From Campylobacteraceae bacterium (GTDB lineage Bacteria > Campylobacterota > Campylobacteria > Campylobacterales > Sulfurovaceae), in assembly GCA_027079365.1 (NCBI GenBank), contig JALWVW010000142.1, forward strand, positions 1-19,539: a DNA stretch of 19,539 nt, in the 5' to 3' direction. Numbering within the stretch: the first letter of the stretch is position 1; every line of letters starts with the position of its first letter. The notes under the pieces are model-generated. The model worked only from the letters and a program-made list of their open reading frames with translations, ran no database searches and had not been told where the DNA came from. The translations under genes were made by a program, and so were the position numbers. Positions 15,796-19,539 of this stretch are shown here, piece after piece.

Positions 15796-16311
15796 ATGTT
15801 TGGAAAAAATCTCAAAGAATACAATCTCAGCGAAGAGGAACTTGACAAGTTACAATACGCGATCGTCGATACGAGCAAAGGCAAGATCATACTTAAAATG
15901 TACCCCAAGGATGCACCTATTGCAGTCGCTAACATGGCAGAGCTTGCCAACAGCGGTTTTTATGATGGACTCAAGTTTCACCGGGTGATCCCAGGGTTTA
16001 TGGCGCAGGGCGGCTGCCCTCACTCCAAGGATAACCCAGCCATGGCAGGTACAGGCGGTCCAGGTTGGAATATCAAGTGTGAGACTGACAATGGTATCAA
16101 CCACCGTAGAGGGGTCTTCTCTATGGCACATGCAGGCAAGGACACTGGCGGCAGTCAGTTTTTCATTACCTTTGTAGATACCCCTCACCTTGATGGCGTA
16201 CATACAGTCTTTGGTGGGATCGAAGAGGATGACATCGAGAGCTTCAAGGTGCTTGATACCATTGAGCAGAATGACGATATCAACTCTATCAGGATCGTAG
16301 AGTCACGCTAG
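15796..16311 (+). CDS. cyclophilin-type peptidyl-prolyl cis-trans isomerase
   Basis: Folding catalyst of 171 residues. There is no signal peptide, so it should be cytoplasmic (PpiB-like rather than PpiA). A 20-residue acidic N-terminal extension precedes the beta barrel. Active-site residues are visible: FHR (61-63), Q71 in MAQGG, the GSQFFI strand (119-124), and LDGVHTVFGG. The position equal to the cyclosporin-contacting Trp of human CypA is His131, typical of bacterial members. AAGGA precedes the ATG. Confidence 0.95.
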   Translation: MFGKNLKEYNLSEEELDKLQYAIVDTSKGKIILKMYPKDAPIAVANMAELANSGFYDGLKFHRVIPGFMAQGGCPHSKDNPAMAGTGGPGWNIKCETDNGINHRRGVFSMAHAGKDTGGSQFFITFVDTPHLDGVHTVFGGIEEDDIESFKVLDTIEQNDDINSIRIVESR

Positions 16312-16313
16312 CG

Positions 16314-16336
16314 TATCTCTAAAATAGATATTTTTT
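16314..16336 (+). terminator. intrinsic-type terminator after the cyclophilin gene
   Basis: TATCT (16314-16318) pairs with AGATA (16326-16330) around a seven-base loop and is followed by six T. The stem is weak, but it starts three bases after the stop codon and has the right layout. Confidence 0.4.
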
Positions 16337-16413
16337 GTCCAATACTCTGGCAGTCGCAGACGCAAGCGCCCATTTCATGGGTTGAGTGCTCCTTTGTCGC
16401 ATTGGGCAAAAAA
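16331..16413. repeat. 83-bp palindromic element between the cyclophilin and lipoprotein genes
   Basis: Ends TTTTTTGTCCAAT (16331-16343) and ATTGGGCAAAAAA (16401-16413) are inverted repeats of 13 bases with one mismatch (G-T pairable in RNA). Inside is a tight hairpin CCCAT-TTC-ATGGG (16369-16381). On both strands T comes first and A last, the wrong order for a terminator. A 27-codon frame (minus, 16402-16319, starting MRQRSTQPMKWAL) runs through nearly the whole element. It could be a small dispersed repeat; a single copy is seen here. Confidence 0.6.
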
Positions 16414-16447
16414 CATTATTGACAATGATAGATGTGATATTTCACAC

Positions 16448-16861
16448 CTACCGAAGCTTTATATCTTTCTCCAACCTATCAAAACCACTATTTATATCAC
16501 CCTCTGTCGGCCTGCTGGTCAGATCAATATAATAGCTATACTGTAGTGCCATCCCTCTACGGAGCTCCATCTTGAGATAGCTGCTGGGGAATGTACCGAG
16601 CGTTTTTTGTGCTGCGTTATAACTGCTGTTGCAGACGATACCACTCTTGTAGCTCACCTCCAGTGTCAGATCACAGTTATCATCGAAGCGGTAGCGATCC
16701 TTGAGCGTCTTGGTGATAGTGGAATCCTCAGGAGAAACACGGAGCCTCATGCAGGTGACAGGAGTCTCGGTGATCTTCTTCTTATAAATGTTGACCATGG
16801 CCTTATCATCACAGGCTGTGAGCAGGAGTAGGGTGATAAGGGCAAGTGGGACGTGTTTCAT
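16448..16861 (-). CDS. small lipoprotein of unknown function
   Basis: A 137-residue protein with a type II signal peptide: KH, a hydrophobic core and the lipobox LTAC with the acylated Cys at 17. Asp at +2 would mean retention in the inner membrane by the E. coli rule, which may not hold here. The mature part has three more cysteines (in VTCMRL, DNCDL and IVCNS) and a beta-rich look; no family recognised. GGAA precedes the ATG. It is divergent from purL and convergent with the cyclophilin gene. Confidence 0.85.
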   Translation of the reverse strand: MKHVPLALITLLLLTACDDKAMVNIYKKKITETPVTCMRLRVSPEDSTITKTLKDRYRFDDNCDLTLEVSYKSGIVCNSSYNAAQKTLGTFPSSYLKMELRRGMALQYSYYIDLTSRPTEGDINSGFDRLEKDIKLR

Positions 16862-16896
16862 CTTATAGTTCCAGATTATGATATACTTTTGACGAC

Positions 16897-16902
16897 ATTA
16901 TA
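16897..16902 (-). promoter_or_regulatory. -10 element for the lipoprotein gene
   Basis: Minus-strand AAGCTATAATG, with TATAAT at 16902-16897, 35 bases before the start codon. Confidence 0.5.
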
Positions 16903-16987
16903 GCTTCTTGGGCTTAGTGGAGAATGATGTCTGCACCGATACCTGTAATTAGAGATGCCCTTAACACGACTTTAATCACCATTTGTG

Positions 16988-16993
16988 TAAAAT
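16988..16993 (+). promoter_or_regulatory. candidate -10 element for purL
   Basis: TAAAAT preceded by TGTG, 30 bases before the purL ATG. No -35 recognised. Confidence 0.4.
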
Positions 16994-17023
16994 AATGCAA
17001 CTTTAACCAAGGATACTTTCCCT

Positions 17024-19249
17024 ATGTCAAAACCACTTGAAAATATTGAGGCACTACTCAAATCGCACAAGCTCAATGATGAGGACTATACTCATATCAA
17101 GGAGATACTCAAGCGCGAGCCAAACCTCGTGGAGCTGGGGATCTTCTCTGCGATGTGGTCGGAGCACTGCTCTTACAAGTCCAGCACCAAATACCTACGG
17201 GGCTTTCCCACCAAAGCACCATGGGTGATCCAGGGGCCTGGGGAAAATGCTGGGGTCATCGATATTGGTGGCGGCTATGCAGCGGTGTTCAAGATGGAGA
17301 GCCATAATCACCCCAGCTTTATTGAGCCTTTTCAGGGAGCTGCGACAGGAGTAGGTGGTATCCTACGCGATGTCTTTACGATGGGAGCCAGACCGATTGC
17401 CAATCTCAATGCTTTGCGGTTCGGATCAGTGAATGGCAATAGTGATACTAATAAATATCAAAGACACCTCGTCCGTGGTGTGGTTGATGGTATCGGCAGT
17501 TATGGCAACTGTATGGGGGTACCGACTATCGGAGGCGAAGTGAGCTTTGATGAGAGCTATAATGGCAATATCCTTGTCAATGCTTTTGCACTTGGACTGG
17601 TCAAGACGGACGAGATCTTTCTCGGTATCGCCGAGGGGATCGGCAACTCGGTTATGTATGTTGGCTCCAAGACCGGTCGTGATGGACTGGGGGGTGCAGT
17701 GATGAGCTCGGATAGCTTTACCGAGGAGAGCAAGTCACTCAGACCGACAGTACAGGTGGGGGATCCTTTTACCGAAAAGCTACTGCTGGAAGCCTGTTTG
17801 GAGCTATTCAAGACCAAAAAAGAGATCGTCGTTGGTATCCAGGATATGGGGGCAGCCGGGCTGACAAGCTCTGCCTTCGAGATGGCAGGTAAGAGTGGTG
17901 CAGGGATGGTGATGCACCTAGATAAGGTACCTGCCAGAGAGGAGGGAATGACGCCGTATGACTTCATGCTCTCTGAGTCTCAGGAACGGATGCTGGTCTG
18001 TGTCAAAAAAGGCAGAGAACAAGAGGTGGTTGATATCTTTGAAAAATGGGATCTGGATGTTGCGATTATCGGTGAGGTAACTGATACGGGTCGCATGGAG
18101 CTCTACTGGCATGGAGAGCTGGCCTGTGATATGCCGATTGCTCCAGTGAGCGAAGAGGCACCAGTACTTGATCGCCCCACCAGCAGACCGGAGTATCTCA
18201 ACAAGGTCAATGCCATAGGCATAGAGAGCTATCCTGTTGTAGAGGACCAAAAGGCATACGAGACACTGCTGAGCTCATTGGAAGTTGTGGATAAGGCCTG
18301 GGTCTATAACCAGTATGACTCCATGGTGCAGACCAATACCGTCAAGCACCCTGGAAGTCTTGATGCTTCGGTGATCCGGATCAAAGAGACCGGCAAGGCA
18401 TTGGCGATGAGTGCAGATTGTAACCCGCGCTACTGCTATATCGACCCTCATAGAGGTGCAGCACTGGCCGTGATAGAGAGTGGGCGTAATGTTGCGATGA
18501 GTGGTGCCGTACCCAAGGCGATCACCGACTGTCTCAACTTCGGTAACCCGGAGAATCCGGAGGTCATGTGGCAGTTTGCCGAGGCTTGTGAAGGGATCAA
18601 GGAGGCCTGCGCAGCACTCTCTACCCCTGTGGTCAGCGGGAATGTCTCTCTCTATAACGAGACCAATGGCGTGAGTGTCTTCCCCACCCCCGCAATTGCT
18701 ATGGTTGGTGTCAATGAGGATGAGAACAAGGTATTGCCAAGTCACTTCCAGAAGGAGGGGAGTCTTGTCGTGCTTCTGGGGAAAACTACAGGTGAGTTTG
18801 GTGGTTCGCTCTATATCAAGAAGCTCTTTGGTGAGACGACAGGCAATCTGGCAGAGATAGATTATGCAGCAGAGTTGGCGCTCTGGAAGCTGGTTATCGA
18901 TGCCAACAGCCAAGGGCTGCTTCTCGCTGCCAAAGATGTCAACTTGGGAGGTGTCGCTATCGCACTGAGCAAGATGGCGGCAAAATCAACCAAAGGTGTG
19001 GTTGCAGGAATCGCTATGAAACAGAGCAGAGATATCTTCGATGAGTCACAAAGCAGGGCAATCGTCGAGCTGAGCGAATCCAGCCTGGAGGCTTTCAAAG
19101 CCATGGCAGATGAGCTTGGCGTACCGATGGATATTATCGGGAAAGTCGGTGGTGATCAGGTAAAGATCAATCAGGTGGCACTCCCATTGGCTAAGGTCAA
19201 AGATGTCTACTTTAACCGCTTTTCTGAGGTGATTGAACAGGATCTTTAG
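17024..19249 (+). CDS. purL: phosphoribosylformylglycinamidine synthase subunit PurL
   Basis: ATP-dependent amidation of FGAR to FGAM in purine synthesis. The 741 residues are the small PurL type, which needs separate PurQ (glutaminase) and PurS; neither is in the window. Seen: the catalytic-His segment WSEHCSYKSS (H47), ESHNHPS (92-98), GVGGILRDVFTMGARP, GGEVSFDESY, GIQDMGAAGLTSS and the second half of the internal duplication (DCLNFGNPENPEV, SGNVSLYNET). AAGGA is about ten bases before the ATG, rather far. GGAG occurs just after the stop. Confidence 0.97.
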   Translation: MSKPLENIEALLKSHKLNDEDYTHIKEILKREPNLVELGIFSAMWSEHCSYKSSTKYLRGFPTKAPWVIQGPGENAGVIDIGGGYAAVFKMESHNHPSFIEPFQGAATGVGGILRDVFTMGARPIANLNALRFGSVNGNSDTNKYQRHLVRGVVDGIGSYGNCMGVPTIGGEVSFDESYNGNILVNAFALGLVKTDEIFLGIAEGIGNSVMYVGSKTGRDGLGGAVMSSDSFTEESKSLRPTVQVGDPFTEKLLLEACLELFKTKKEIVVGIQDMGAAGLTSSAFEMAGKSGAGMVMHLDKVPAREEGMTPYDFMLSESQERMLVCVKKGREQEVVDIFEKWDLDVAIIGEVTDTGRMELYWHGELACDMPIAPVSEEAPVLDRPTSRPEYLNKVNAIGIESYPVVEDQKAYETLLSSLEVVDKAWVYNQYDSMVQTNTVKHPGSLDASVIRIKETGKALAMSADCNPRYCYIDPHRGAALAVIESGRNVAMSGAVPKAITDCLNFGNPENPEVMWQFAEACEGIKEACAALSTPVVSGNVSLYNETNGVSVFPTPAIAMVGVNEDENKVLPSHFQKEGSLVVLLGKTTGEFGGSLYIKKLFGETTGNLAEIDYAAELALWKLVIDANSQGLLLAAKDVNLGGVAIALSKMAAKSTKGVVAGIAMKQSRDIFDESQSRAIVELSESSLEAFKAMADELGVPMDIIGKVGGDQVKINQVALPLAKVKDVYFNRFSEVIEQDL

Positions 19250-19320
19250 GAGATTTCCGGAGTAACAATGAGGATCGGTACTGTATTTGCCTGGCAATAA
19301 AAGTCAATAGAGGGGGTACT

Positions 19321-19539
19321 ATGGGTACTGTACACTATATATATCGCAAAGAGCATGATAGCTTTGTCCAGCCATTGTGTGATATTGAAGTCTCTGAAGA
19401 AGTACTGTTCTGTCCTTATGAAACCTATGATGAGTTGGAGAGACTGGATCTCTCTGCCGCTTCACATATTGTTACCACAGGTACGCTTCAGGAGATCAAA
19501 CAATTGATCGATTTTGCCAAGGTGCATGAGGTCAGTATG
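19321..19539 (+). CDS. unrecognised protein, 5' part only
   Basis: Frame open to the window end: 73 codons starting MGTVHYIYRKEHDS, with GAGGGGG upstream of the ATG. No signal peptide. The visible part alternates strands and helices (SHIVTTGTLQEIKQLIDFAK), which hints at an alpha/beta domain, but the portion is too short to name. It begins 71 bases after purL on the same strand and could be co-transcribed. Confidence 0.75.
   Translation, partial: MGTVHYIYRKEHDSFVQPLCDIEVSEEVLFCPYETYDELERLDLSAASHIVTTGTLQEIKQLIDFAKVHEVSM

Overview
The window reads as an ordinary chromosomal stretch of a Campylobacterota (epsilonproteobacterial) genome, most like the Sulfurovum/Sulfurimonas side of the group. 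This rests on recognised protein families, on the gene order hisS-tmk-coaD-ubiX (which I recall from Campylobacter, where speA follows hisS and flgA precedes ubiX), on a stand-alone AcnB and a small-type PurL, and on promoters with a strong -10 element but usually no recognisable -35. No search was run, so the genus is an inference.

Layout. 1-3482 (minus strand): an AT-rich orphan gene of unknown function, then ubiX, coaD, tmk and hisS in one tight operon-like run. 3643-4147 (minus): tRNA-Gly(GCC), tRNA-Leu(CAA) and an HU-type DNA-binding protein. 4364-6691 (plus): the DNA translocase FtsK. 6728-7374 (minus): a translationally coupled DUF2164/DUF1801 pair. 7375-7659: intergenic DNA with an 18-bp perfect inverted repeat. 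7660-9939 (minus): cobalamin-independent methionine synthase MetE. 9940-10270: a long divergent intergenic region with a clear sigma70 promoter for the next gene. 10271-10672 (plus): an unrecognised soluble protein. 10838-13405 (plus): aconitase AcnB. 13406-13762: a long intergenic region whose second half looks like a structured 5' leader for an exported haem protein of the DUF3365/Tll0287-like type (13763-14542). 14681-14771 (minus): tRNA-Ser(GCT). 14893-15015 (plus): a 40-residue single-pass membrane peptide. 15048-15734 (minus): PyrF. 15796-16311 (plus): a cytoplasmic cyclophilin. 16331-16413: a compact palindromic element. 16448-16861 (minus): a small lipoprotein. 17024-19249 (plus): PurL. 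19321 to the end (plus): the start of an unrecognised gene.

The recognised genes are mostly housekeeping: nucleotide synthesis (tmk, pyrF, purL), cofactors (coaD for CoA, ubiX for prenyl-FMN), translation (hisS and three tRNAs), chromosome handling (ftsK, HU), the TCA cycle (acnB) and methionine synthesis (metE). I see no mobile-element genes, CRISPR array, toxin system or defence island. The most unusual items are the AT-rich gene at the head of the ubiX operon, the structured leader before the haem protein, two unexplained inverted-repeat structures, and a recurring GCTAYAAT promoter core. I do not see a convincing new multi-gene system here.
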